This document shows, piece after piece, positions 52,201 to 60,300 of a stretch of 64,000 nucleotides of DNA. This stretch comes from Littorina saxatilis. Lineage: Eukaryota; Mollusca; Gastropoda; Littorinimorpha; Littorinidae. The position numbers were made by a program, and so were the translations under genes. Numbering within the stretch: the stretch's first letter is position 1; the number at the start of each line of letters is the position of its first letter. The notes under the pieces were generated by a model. The model did no database searches. It saw only the letters and a program-made list of their open reading frames with translations, and was not told where the DNA came from. The stretch covers positions 101,904,619-101,968,618 of the forward strand of contig NC_090245.1 in assembly GCF_037325665.1 (NCBI RefSeq). Direction: 5' to 3'.

Positions 52201-52827
52201 CGACGAAGGCCGGGGTTTGGTATTGCATTTCAGCTTGGTGGCTTAAAAACTAATGAGTGAGTTTGGTCATTAAAAATCGGAAACTTGTAATTAAAATTAT
52301 TTTTTTATTAAACTATCCAAAAACAATTTCATCTTATTCTTCGTCATTTTCTGATTCCAAAAACATATACATATGTTATATTTGGATTAAAAACAAGCTC
52401 TGAAAATTAAAAATATAAAAATTATGATCAACATTAAATTTCCGAAATCGATTCAAAAACTATTTCATCTTATTCCTTGTCGGTTCCTGATTCCCAAAAC
52501 AGTCATATAGGTATGATATGTTTGGATTAAAAACACGTTCAGAAAGTTAAAACGAAGAGAGGTACAGTAAAGCGTGCTATGAAGCACAGCGCAATCGCTA
52601 CCGCGCCAAACAGGCTCGTCACTTTCACTGCCTTTTGCACTAGTGGCGGACTACGTTCAGTTTCATTCTGTGAGTTCCACAGCTTGACTAAATGTAGTAA
52701 TTTCGCCTTACGCGACTTGTTCTTTATTATTCCCGTTTCATGTTTGTTTTTTTAAAGGAAAATGTGTTGACGTTCTTGTATTTTTTGTTTGGCAGGCTGG
52801 TTCACTCCGCCGAAAGAAGATGGCTAA
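31247..52827 (+). CDS. UBE2Q2: Ubiquitin-conjugating enzyme E2 Q2-like
   Basis: Twelve exons join in phase with GT-AG sites: 31247-31408, 34387-34491, 34920-35021, 36288-36385, 37544-37640, 45109-45193, 47389-47449, 47754-47844, 49783-49890, 50974-51069, 51559-51625 and 52796-52827. The 367-residue product is close to the vertebrate length (about 375) and collinear with it. Residues 1-120 form the N-terminal RWD-like domain ([23 protein letters not shown]). An acidic run (E139-E145) links to the UBC domain, which starts around [20 protein letters not shown]. The catalytic cysteine is Cys296 in [13 protein letters not shown], followed by [11 protein letters not shown] and the family ending [10 protein letters not shown]. 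It should take ubiquitin from an E1 and pass it to substrates with an E3. Intron 5 holds a 6.5-kb DIRS element and intron 1 a 0.95-kb transposon, yet all splice sites look intact. The symbol follows vertebrate Q2; UBE2Q1 is the close alternative. Confidence 0.93.
32116..33063. mobile_element. DNA transposon with 11-bp target duplication and subterminal repeats
   Basis: An identical TTTATCATGGG lies at 32105-32115 and 33064-33074. The ends, CAAGCGATTCACAG and CTGTGAATCCACTTCG, are imperfect inverted repeats. Copies of GTTGTGCAGCG and GCGATTCACAG crowd both subterminal regions (32120-32200 and 32970-33060). The long target duplication and subterminal repeats suggest a Mutator-like non-autonomous element. 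Lies in intron 1 of the UBE2Q2-like gene. Confidence 0.7.
33340..33560 (+). repeat. Probable SINE/LINE 3' fragment with (GAA)n tail
   Basis: A GC-balanced stretch ending in six GAA units (about 33542-33560) looks like the 3' part of a retroposon. The family is not recognised. Confidence 0.35.
35458..35777. repeat. 23-bp minisatellite, about 14 copies
   Basis: Fourteen near-perfect tandem units of TTCATTCCATGGTCAGTATTC-type sequence (23 bp) in intron 3 of the UBE2Q2-like gene. Since 23 is not divisible by three and the unit lacks + strand stops, all three + frames stay open. These are not genes. Confidence 0.95.
35778..36287. other. Intron 3 sequence with a CTCGCC/GGCGAG repeat
   Basis: Around 36035-36115 the motif GGCGAGTA and its inverse TACTCGCC recur four times, forming small inverted repeats. 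The remainder is unremarkable. Confidence 0.4.
37035..37408 (-). mobile_element. tRNA-derived SINE, full length (head A, body 1)
   Basis: Minus-strand copy of the same SINE as 5468-5865, with a 12-bp target duplication GGGTCTTAGATT at 37023-37034 and 37409-37420. Lies in intron 4 of the UBE2Q2-like gene. Confidence 0.93.
38320..38450. repeat. 25-bp tandem repeat, left part
   Basis: About five units of AAACTGTGCTATTTGTAA-type sequence with GTTCT. The array continues at 44982-45088 on the other side of the DIRS element, which split it. Confidence 0.85.
38471..38650 (+). repeat. DIRS left inverted terminal repeat
   Basis: Matches the reverse complement of 44760-44939 by eye along its whole length, from CCGAGTCACATATTAGC to CCCTCATTCGAC. 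It includes a GTAGCAAGCTTGCTAC palindrome. Confidence 0.9.
39061..41573 (+). pseudogene. DIRS gag-like region (fossil part)
   Basis: Starts with a Lys/Ser/Ala-rich stretch ([18 protein letters not shown]), as in DIRS first-ORF proteins, and ends in a basic, Ser/Arg-rich tail. Roughly 39600-40040 contains about four tandem units of 110-115 bp with GTAGTGGTTCACTGGACAGC-type sequence encoding Pro/Ala/Ser-rich repeats. The region appears broken about once. It would supply the structural particle protein. Confidence 0.7.
41610..43493 (+). CDS. DIRS reverse transcriptase and RNase H region
   Basis: An open frame of 627 codons. RT motifs are in order: [32 protein letters not shown], and the YLDDW active site near residue 207. 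RNase H follows with [12 protein letters not shown], a SLELEAVF glutamate, FTDNTT and [17 protein letters not shown]-terminal PVVDLFATR...[10 protein letters not shown] segment is the conserved stretch that follows RNase H in DIRS elements; a methyltransferase-like relic is possible but unproven. It copies the element RNA into DNA. No break is seen in this part. Confidence 0.9.
   Translation: MVMAGGLARALPHWLAVIRSRWLVGVVKSGFRLLWLGDKAPLTRCPPAFKPPFSQEARAVLQSEVASLIEKGAVEAVSDHSSPGFYGRLFAVPKASGAWRPVLDLSFLNKFLRTIRFKMETPASVRDALRPGDWVTSIDLTDAYFHILVHPADRKWLRFRWASQVYQFRALPFGLSLAPWIFTMVVRQLCALVRSQGVRLRAYLDDWLIMGQSEALCRQHTLLVLREASLLGFSVNQTKSELVPSQSFTYLGMTFNTVTWTVQPSQKRVDKLQALIHSTSLLLRAPLRTLASILGQMESMAFLVPLGRVHKRPLQHALKPLVDSPCVDWNTLVPLGDWFLAATLPWLDSGWVCRGVPIVSPPPSMDLFTDASLLGWGAHTDRLTASGLWSVEQSTWHINSLELEAVFLALVAFLPSLAAKRVRLFTDNTTVAAYVNKQGGSRSPTLSRRTCEILSWCSQRGISLSARYLPGSLNTLADALSRSDRVLQAEWTITHGALLRLWAVAPKPVVDLFATRFSRRLPVFVSPFPDPEAWGTNALDIPWTGLEAYAFPPFQLLSQVLRKAELERPSLLLVTPLWPSQPWFPDLLRLAHGPPIPLSLVPGELVQPRTGVPHGHPQSLNLHAWRL
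43470..44566 (+). CDS. DIRS tyrosine recombinase region
   Basis: The recombinase domain lies at the end of an open frame that starts at 41570 and overlaps the whole RT/RNase H frame. Conserved parts are an N-terminal SAM-like stretch ([17 protein letters not shown]), the first catalytic Arg in LASARRGSE, the [11 protein letters not shown] box (H-x-x-R), and the C-terminal tyrosine region around [16 protein letters not shown]. It joins the circular DNA intermediate to the genome. No break is seen here. Confidence 0.9.
44620..44710 (+). repeat. DIRS internal complementary region
   Basis: The first half is the reverse complement of the left outer tip (38451-38485) and the second half of the right outer tip (about 44927-44981), fused. 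This is the template thought to let DIRS elements form closed circles. Confidence 0.9.
44760..44939 (-). repeat. DIRS right inverted terminal repeat
   Basis: Reverse complement of 38471-38650. Followed by the AT-rich right tip ending at about 44981. Confidence 0.9.
44982..45088. repeat. 25-bp tandem repeat, right part
   Basis: Continues the AAACTGTGCTATTTGTAAA array interrupted by the DIRS element, ending about 20 bases before exon 6 of the UBE2Q2-like gene. Confidence 0.85.
45286..45530. mobile_element. Foldback element with four internal palindromes
   Basis: The outer arms GACTACACAGTCTGGAT and its near inverse ATCCGGACTGTGTAGTTC flank four copies of an imperfect palindrome of TGGGTCGTATACGACCCA type (about 45308, 45358, 45424, 45489), with CATCCGAATAGGGATAAA repeated between two of them. 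No coding capacity. In intron 6 of the UBE2Q2-like gene. Confidence 0.75.
45790..46205 (-). mobile_element. tRNA-derived SINE (head A, body 2)
   Basis: On the minus strand the tRNA-like head is the same as in 5468-5865, but after TGTGTGCAGACTC the body changes to one with GTGCACGTTAAAGATCCCAC and GTGTGACTTGGAATAAGGCC, ending in a (TTGA)n tail at 45797-45813. The same body occurs with another head at 48323-48830. Confidence 0.88.
46657..47341. mobile_element. TA-flanked inverted-repeat element (CCGTATTT family)
   Basis: CCGTATTTAACGGACTACAAG on the left is mirrored by CTTGTAATCCGTCAAATACGG on the right, with TA at both borders. About 685 bp, no transposase seen. The ends resemble a widespread animal MITE family of Tc1/mariner type. 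Confidence 0.75.
48323..48830 (+). mobile_element. tRNA-derived SINE (head D, body 2)
   Basis: The head CCTGGGTGGCCGAGTGGC resembles a serine/leucine tRNA, with a GAGTTCGACCC B box. The body has GTGCACGTTAAAGATCCCAC and GTGTGACTTGGAATAATAGG as in 45790-46205. The 3' end carries a partly duplicated AATAAATCCCTGCGC segment and stops exactly at the hAT element. In intron 8 of the UBE2Q2-like gene. Confidence 0.85.
48831..49739 (+). mobile_element. hAT transposon relic with BED-type zinc finger
   Basis: The ends CAGACCTGTTTACC and GGTAAACAGGTCTG are perfect inverted repeats of hAT form. Inside, 49101-49526 encodes a 141-residue N-terminal transposase piece with a BED-like finger ([23 protein letters not shown]...H) and an [16 protein letters not shown]...NLPLSTAD segment seen in hAT and ZBED-related proteins. 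The catalytic RNase H-fold part is missing, so the element is internally deleted. An 8-bp target duplication is not clear. Confidence 0.85.
50045..50290. other. ACCGGT-rich intronic repeat
   Basis: The motif TACCGGTT and relatives recur with inverse copies (ACCAGT, ACCGGAA) through this part of intron 9. It may be a decayed inverted-repeat element; no ends could be fixed. Confidence 0.3.
51270..51500. repeat. Tandem pair of about 76 bp within a putative TIR element
   Basis: Two near-identical units with ACCACCTGCCCATCACAACC and AAGACCCCCTGACAAGG at about 51290-51370 and 51366-51440. The flanking ACAGGTTTGACTGTA near 51496 resembles the ends of TA-target MITEs. Confidence 0.75.
51927..52695. 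mobile_element. Inverted-repeat element (ACATTTAGTCAAG family)
   Basis: ACATTTAGTCAAG at the left is the exact inverse of CTTGACTAAATGT at the right. The interior has a GT tract, tandem-like GATTAAAAACAAG/GATTAAAAACACG segments and TTTCATCTTATTC repeats. About 770 bp, no transposase. In the last intron of the UBE2Q2-like gene. Confidence 0.75.
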
Positions 52828-54261
52828 CCCTTCGCCTGTGCTCCCAGTGTTAGTGTGTATCTGTTACTGTTCATGGTATCGTGGGGTGAACCTTCATCGT
52901 TATCGTCACTCATTGTGAGGGGATACAAATATATCCACATGCAGAGTGTATAACTTTTGGCAAGTTCGAGGAAACTTCCCAAGATTCTTGCAGCAGTCTC
53001 CCAAGGAGGATATGTGAAAAATGTCATCTGTGCAAGTGTGGTTGGAATTTCTGTTACACAAGAAGTGCATTGTGGGAAGATCCACAAGGGACACAACTCT
53101 TGCAAAATGCGTCACATGCCCTGTGTGGTGTTGTTTTTGAGATGTTTTACTTTTTTTTTGGGTCAAAAGCTAAAGCATCGATACATGGATGAGACTGTTG
53201 TTCGGAATTCGACTGCCTCCTGAGGCCTTGAATGTGATCATCGCATACTCCGGAGTGTTTTGGGAAAAACGTTCTTGTCCTTGCCTTGCAACGGCTTGAG
53301 CGTTTTAATGCTGACTTTTTTTTTTTTTCTTGGTTGATGTAGTAGGTTGTATTTTTAAACTGTGAGTGATTTGCTTTAGTTGCCCATGATACATATTCCT
53401 GTGTCTCTATCACACTGTTGGTCTCTTTATCCACTTCCAGTGAACAAGTTTCCTGCAAAATATGTGAATGTGTCTTGAGAATGGTGTGTTTGTGTACAGT
53501 TGTGTGAGTGCAAGTGTTTTTGGCAAACAAAATATTGTCATTTTGCAGAGGATCTTGTCTGTTCTTTTTCTTCTCATCCTACACACAATGTGTCTTATGT
53601 ACTAAACATTTCACATGTTGTGTTATAGATTTTGTTAACTTCAATTATTACTGTAGGTTTTTATTTTGTACCATAGATGGAGACAACAAAAGTTCTATTG
53701 TGTATTTCTTTCATTTAATTTCATGTGTTAATAAGTGTCCTGTTTTCTGAGAATATTTGATTTTGTTTCATGAAGTTACTTTTTTCCCATCTCTTGTTGT
53801 AGCCCGTTTCTGTTTTGATCTTGATTTTTGTGTGTTTTTTGGAAGTCTCATTATTTTGGTTGAAAATGAGTTATGATCTTTCACTACACGTTTTCTGCTG
53901 AAAGCAAGATGTAATTGAATGACTCAGTAAGCTACAGTGGTACAGAGAAAATGATGATGCCTCTCCCTCAACTTTCTTACACACACATAAAGCATAAAAA
54001 TGAAAGAGTATTTTGCTCAGGTCACTCTGTTTTTCCAATGCTGTTGGGTTTGCTATGGGAAGTACATAATTCAGGACACCGAATTATGAGAAAACAGAGC
54101 TCTGATAGTTAAACATATATGCATGCTTTTGACACACAATGTCAAACTCTGTCTCTCCCTCTGTCTGTCTCTCCTATCTGTCTCTGTGGCTCTGATAGAC
54201 GAACACATGCAGCGCATTAACAATGTCAGATCTCTTCTGTCTGTCTGTCTGTCTGACTGAC

Positions 54262-54357
<96 letters not shown>

Positions 54358-55050
54358 TAGACAAATACATGCAGCACACACAATGTCAGACCCCACTCCA
54401 TCCCCCTCTGTCTGTCTGTCTAAACATGCTCTCTCTCTCTCTTTGTGAAAAAAAGCCCTGCTTAAAAGGATATGTCCCTAATCAAATTAAAAAAGTAATA
54501 TATGTCCCAAATAAAATTAAAGAAATAATGTATGTCCCAAATAAAATCAAAGACGGCTGAGACAAACCTCTTATTTACCGCAGGCTTAAACTTTTATGCA
54601 GACATTGACCATTTGCATTTACATTGTACTTTCTGTGAAAGCGAATCGGGTGGTATATTTTTGTCACAAAAGAAGATTACAACATCTATGAATTATCATG
54701 GTGTAGCACTAGAGAAAGCATTTCTCTGTCGGTGGAAAACAATTTTTCCAAAAGACTTTTTGTCATGGAAACGTTCAGAAAAAATGCCACCATCGCCATG
54801 ATTTTTTTTAATGTTTCACCAGGTTAGGCATGTAAGCAATTGCAATGATGAAATCTTTTCCTTAGGATGTTGTCATGTTTGAACGTGTATGTTAAAGATA
54901 TATTTAAGTGGTGTGTATGTAGTGCCAAGAAGCATTACCTAACCTGCAAAATTCATCCTCTCAGAATCTGTCTGTCTCTCTCCCGTCTCTCACTCTCTTG
55001 CTGTAATTCTCCAGAGAGTAATGGTAATAAATAATTGCAATGCGTATAGA
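52828..55050 (+). other. Probable 3' UTR and flank of the UBE2Q2-like gene
   Basis: Follows the stop codon directly, with no further exon evident. AATAAA at about 55026 is followed by a GT-rich stretch (55070-55110), a reasonable poly(A) signal; closer weak candidates lie near 54480-54545, where ATGTCCC-type units repeat. A TATCGCATACTCC-like repeat motif lies near 53242. Confidence 0.4.
54240..54352. repeat. (CTGT)n and (CT)n microsatellite
   Basis: CTGT tetramers to about 54292, then about 28 CT units. Confidence 0.95.
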
Positions 55051-55394
55051 TGCTGAAGTGTCATCTTTATGTGTGACCGTTGTGTATTGTTATTGAGTGT
55101 GAGGTGTGGTACATCAAATGATTCATAACTTCCAGAACAGAGTAGGCTGGGGAATCAGCTGTAGTTCTCTATGTGTGACTGTTGTGTGTTGACGAGTTAA
55201 GGATTGGTGAGGTATGGTGCGCTCAAATGTTTATAACTTCACGAACAAAATAGTCTGTGAGTTAACCGCATAAAAAGGAGATTTGTTCTTTTCAAGGTTA
55301 AAATTGATTTATTCAAGAACGGACAACACTATGATGTCATTGCAACCATCAATCGTTTCAGTGGAAAAAACTGTCTGATCTGAAAAGGGTGGTG

Positions 55395-55500
55395 TATAAT
55401 AATAATAATAATAATAATAATAATGGAAACTTATAGAGCGCTTACCTAGAAGCTCCAAGCGCTTTACAATGACGTTATCATACACATGTACAAAACCAAA
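55395..55500 (-). mobile_element. SINE 3' fragment with (ATT)n tail
   Basis: On the minus strand a GTAAAGCGCTTGGAGC...AGCGCTCTATAAG stretch ends in an (ATT)n run (about 55397-55424). This is the common 3' end of a widely spread invertebrate SINE type. Confidence 0.55.
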
Positions 55501-56250
55501 ATACAAGCACTAAGACACAAAAAGAACAGGAGTACAAAAGCAAATTCATCGTTTAAATCCATGCAGTCACAAACAAACACGTGTGCGCACGCACATACGC
55601 GTGCGCATACACACACACATGCTATACACACACACATGCACAGATACACCTGTATTGTTGTTAATCATGAAAAGAATTTATGCATCACTCTCAGGCAGTC
55701 CATGTGTGCATTCACAAACTCTTTCCACTCGTCACAAGGGCAAACAATAATAGCGGCTATATCAGTATAATACACGTAGTTGCTGAAGGTGAAGCTCTAA
55801 GCAGTGCATTCTGGTAACCAAAAGTGCACATGCAATGCATCAGTAAGGTGCTGCACTAAGGTGTATATATTGTACAATCTCTGTTAAACCTTGTGCAAGC
55901 AATCCCTCATTTGACAGATTTGAAGTCTAGTAGTTCAAAGCACTGGTAAACAGTGCTCTGAACATTGCGCATAGCTGTTACCTTTTTAGCTTATCTCTTT
56001 ACCCGGCCTGAATACTTCAAATCCTTGTCGTTCTTGAATTTTGGCGTTACTCTATTCTTGGCAATTTTGATGTTTTGTACTTGAGACTAAGTATTAAAAC
56101 CATTCTCCATGAGCAATATTCTCTCAAATACTATGGACAGTACATGATTTAACATTCTTTTCATTATTAAAATAATCAGTTTTGGCTTTCTGCTGAAATG
56201 CTGTTTAAAATGAGTTACGCCAAAATTCTGTGACGACATCAAAATAAGTA
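55501..56250. other. Intergenic stretch with a CA-rich tract
   Basis: A CA/GCAC tract lies at about 55585-55645. The rest is AT-rich with no exon-like signal. Confidence 0.4.
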
Positions 56251-56252
56251 CG

Positions 56253-56284
<32 letters not shown>

Positions 56285-56346
56285 GTCTCTGTCTCTCTCT
56301 CTTTTTCTCTCTCTCGCTCTCTCTCTCTCTCTCTCACTCTCTCTCA

Positions 56347-56403
<57 letters not shown>

Positions 56404-56614
56404 TCTCTCTCTCTCTTGTATATCCTAATGTATCTTTCATAAAGTAATGTGTAAATTGTATTTGCCCTTGGAAAGGGCCCATGATTAGGCCAATTTTTCT
56501 TTCTCTATACCCCCCCCCCCCCCCCCCCCATCTCTCTCTTACTCTCTCTTTCTCTCTCCTTCTGTCTGTCCATCTGTTTCTGTCTCTTGCTCAGTCTGTC
56601 TGTCTGTCTGTCTG

Positions 56615-56696
<82 letters not shown>

Positions 56697-56698
56697 AA
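56251..56698. repeat. CT microsatellites and poly-C tract
   Basis: CT-rich tract at 56251-56416, C run of about 20 at about 56509-56529, then (CTGT)n and about 36 CT units to 56692. Confidence 0.95.
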
Positions 56699-56750
56699 GA
56701 CCTGATTCACTCACATCTTCTTATAAAATCTATTCAGTATCATAAAAAAG

Positions 56751-56882
56751 TATCCCCCGAAAGTGGCATATGGCTGCCTGAATGGCGGGGTAAAAATGGT
56801 CATGAACATAAAAACCACTCGTGCGAAAACATGAGTGAACGTGGGAGTTTCCGCCCATGAACGAAGGAGAAGAAGAAGATTA
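56751..56882 (+). mobile_element. SINE 3' fragment (body 1)
   Basis: Matches the last part of body 1 (GGCTGCCTGAATGGCGGGG, CACTCGTG, AACGTGGGAG, GAACGAAGGAGAAGAAG). The head and middle are absent. Confidence 0.85.
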
Positions 56883-57331
56883 AAAAGTGTTTATAAACAC
56901 TTCACTGAGTCAGATGTTAAAGATGATACATTCGCAAGGCAGTTACTATCTGCCCAAGAACTTTTTAAGTGCCCAGACATAATGCAGACAAGTGCCAGAA
57001 CATGGAAACAAAACATAAGACAAAAGAAAAGCCAGAAAGACCATAATTTCTTTTTGAACGAAAAACAAAACAAACAAAAAACATGGGCCATGAATAAATC
57101 ATTCTTCTCGTGTTTTTACTTTATGAAAAAAGACCAGTGTCTTATCAATTTAATTAAGTTATTCCATTTTGTTTATTTGTCCATCTATCTCTTTATTTCA
57201 TTTTGTTAATGTGTTGCTGTTTTTGACAGTAGATACATTTGGTGCATTAGGTAACACGAGAAGGCGCATGAAGTAGTTTCCCTTGGGTGACTCTCCAAAC
57301 TTGAAGTCGTATTTCTGTAGCAGACGACAAG
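56883..57331 (+). promoter_or_regulatory. Upstream region of the TRIP4-like gene
   Basis: AT-rich until about 57240, then a more balanced stretch with GGCGCATGAAG and GTGACTC before the ATG. Probably contains the promoter and 5' leader. No TATA box is clear. Confidence 0.3.
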
Positions 57332-60300
57332 ATGGCTTCCTCTACACAAGAATGGTTATGTGAAGAAATGAAGAAGCTCGGAATTGAAATCAACGAGGAA
57401 GGTGCAGGGTACGTAATGTATTTAATTTGTTAATTTAAGACATTTCAATATGATCCATTGCAATTATATTTTGTTTCATGGTGCTTCTTGTTTTTACAAG
57501 AGCAAAACGTTTCAACAGATGTCAGGTAATCTTAGTCTTGTATCGTTTTCGGTTTGTTGTGCAATGTCACCACATCATGTACAGCAAGTTTTTCGACACC
57601 ATTTGGTAATGTTGAACTTTAGCGTTGTAAATTCACAGCTCACAATCCAGTGGCATTTGAGCCTCTAATTTTGCAGAACTTGCTCTTGTAAGCATAACAA
57701 GTCATTTTAGATACCTTTGAACTTTGAAGTCACAGCCGGAATGAACTGTAGCCAACAGATGCCTTTCGTTTACATGGCTTTTAGAAGGAAAACGGGAACA
57801 GTGGCCTAGTGAATAAGACATCAGGCTTGGAAGGTCGACGTGAGTTTAAATCGCGGCCGTCTGGTGGGTTAAGGGTGGAGGTTTTTCTGATCTCCCAGGT
57901 CTTGAATTGTGGGATCTTAAAACTGGGGTTCCACTGTATTTTGGTGTTTGTTTACAGGTACATCCTGTCCATGGAAGATGCAGAGGATCTGCAAGAGTAC
58001 ATGTTCAGCTTGCTGGGAACCTCCGATTCTGCAGTTCAGGATTTCATTCCTCGTCTCCTGGAGAGATGGCACACCATCAGTGGGAAACCACCTCCCAATG
58101 CAAAGGTATGACGCGTCTCTGTTGTTTACTGTACCATTTCACTTGTGTTTTTCTTGTTAAAAAATCAGAGTGTTGGCTGCTCGCTCTGGTAAGGTGCTCA
58201 AGTGCACCAAGTCTTGTGTTGTACGTAATAGCAATATTGGTAGAGTGCACAAAATACTTAATTTTATAGGAGAACGAACAAACAAACTTTATTACTCAAG
58301 GATGGAGATTTTAGGCTCACGCCTAGTCTTACAATCTGTCCCTGCTAAACTAAGAGATAAAATTTTTTTATAAAGACAAGAAAAGGACAATTGTCAATCG
58401 CAATCATACAATATTACTAATTACAACATTACCTATACGAATACATAATGCATGATAGAACATTGAAATGTACATGTATGTCCATATAATACAAAGGAAA
58501 AGAAAAGTCGACACACACACACGCGCGCCGCATGCCTGCAATTACGTTCGCACTCAATACAACACACAAACTCACACACACACACATATGCGCACACACA
58601 CACACACACACAGACATATACGCACGCACACACACAGACCCACACACACACACACCCACACGCACACACACACAACCACAACCTTATCATCATCATGATC
58701 ATCGTCGACATCATTATCATCATCAACAAAATATATAGAGGTTAGTGATAGCAATGCATTCTTGCTAGAAACAGCTTTAGAATGTAACTGTTCGTGACAT
58801 CAGGTATTTGCGAAGCTGCGCTTTGAAGAGATCAAATCAAAGCAAATCAAATTTTATTTTACGAGGGTTGTGGCATAAGCAATATAAACGAGCTTCTTTT
58901 CAACCAGCCCTCGCCCAGAGAGGGACTATTCTAATCTTAAATACATATATATGTTACAAACGTAAAACAATTACAAAAGATAAGCATGACAGTAAGAGAG
59001 AGAGAGAGAGGGAGAGGAGAGGGCACATGAGCGAGCACATGAGAGAGAGAAAGAACATGAGAGAGTAGAAATAGTCTTAACCCCTTCACTGCCACAGTAT
59101 ATTAGCATTTTGGTATTGCTGGTCAATGGGAAAGAACTGTGTTTAAACCCCATCAAGAAGTTGGACAGTGGTTACCTCCCATTTAGTTTTCACAAATGTC
59201 CTGAAAAGTGCTGATGTAAATGCCACATACCTAGTACGTGTATGGGCGTAGGACAAACCAAAAATGACCACGTAATACATACGGGGTGGGCAGTGAAGGG
59301 GTTAATAAGGAGAAAATAAGGAGTGTTACACATGTTTATTATTTGTTACTGTGGTTTTTTTTGTTAGTTACCAAAAGCTCCTGACTGGTTGATTTTGAAA
59401 ACATCATAAACTATGTATTATGAAAATTTTGTTTGTGGTAATGTTCAACGCGAAACATTAACTGTAAAAATTAATGCTTATGTGCCTTTCAGGTGTACAG
59501 AAAAAGTGACGAAACACAGGTATACGTTCAGCCAAAAGGCAAGAAGAAGAGGGAGAAGAACAAACTCAAAGACAGCAATGGCAGCAATGAAGAAAATGCT
59601 GCTGCCACCTTCGCATCATCATCAACCTCTGTCACTACAAACAGTAATGGAGTTCCTGAGCCTTCTGCATTTGCATCAATACTCAATGGAGTAGCCTCTG
59701 AACCAGTAGGTTCCTGTCATGTCTTTTTAGGTTTATTTTGTTGTTGTAATTGTGGCAGTATTCTTGTGTTTTGTTGTTCAGTAAAATGTAAGTGATGAAT
59801 TGTGCCAATATACGTACTTGTGTTTTGTTGATTAGTAAAATTTAGTGAACAAGTTCTGTAACACGTTAACTGTTTCCCTTAATTAAAGGACTGTTTACAC
59901 TAGGTTTTACAAACTTTCAGCTCATTTGTGCCAGAATAATGTGGAGTCAGTCCATTGTCTTTGACAGCCTTAAGTATTTAGTATTATGTGCAGTCCTTGA
60001 AGTTGTTTTTCAGAAAGAAAATAAAGGTGTATGCAGGTAACAATAACAAATTACCAGACAGAATTAAAGGCACAGTAAGCCTCCCGTAAACCATCACAGA
60101 TACTGTCAAGCTTTTACACACAGTACAAACACCCTTCCATTTGAACGCTCACCAAACGGGAACATTCTAGGTGCCCTCCGTAAAGAGCGAGAAATTTTCA
60201 AAGAATTTATTTTTGCGTGGTTTATCTTGCCCCTGAGCCATCGTGAACCCGTGTGATCAAGTTTCCCTTTTTCACAATGTAGTCGTCAGTTAGTAATTTG

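Noticed and set aside
53147-53530. 127-residue minus-strand frame downstream of the UBE2Q2-like gene
   Set aside because: No recognisable domain; it lies in the probable 3' UTR and has AT-rich, low-complexity composition.
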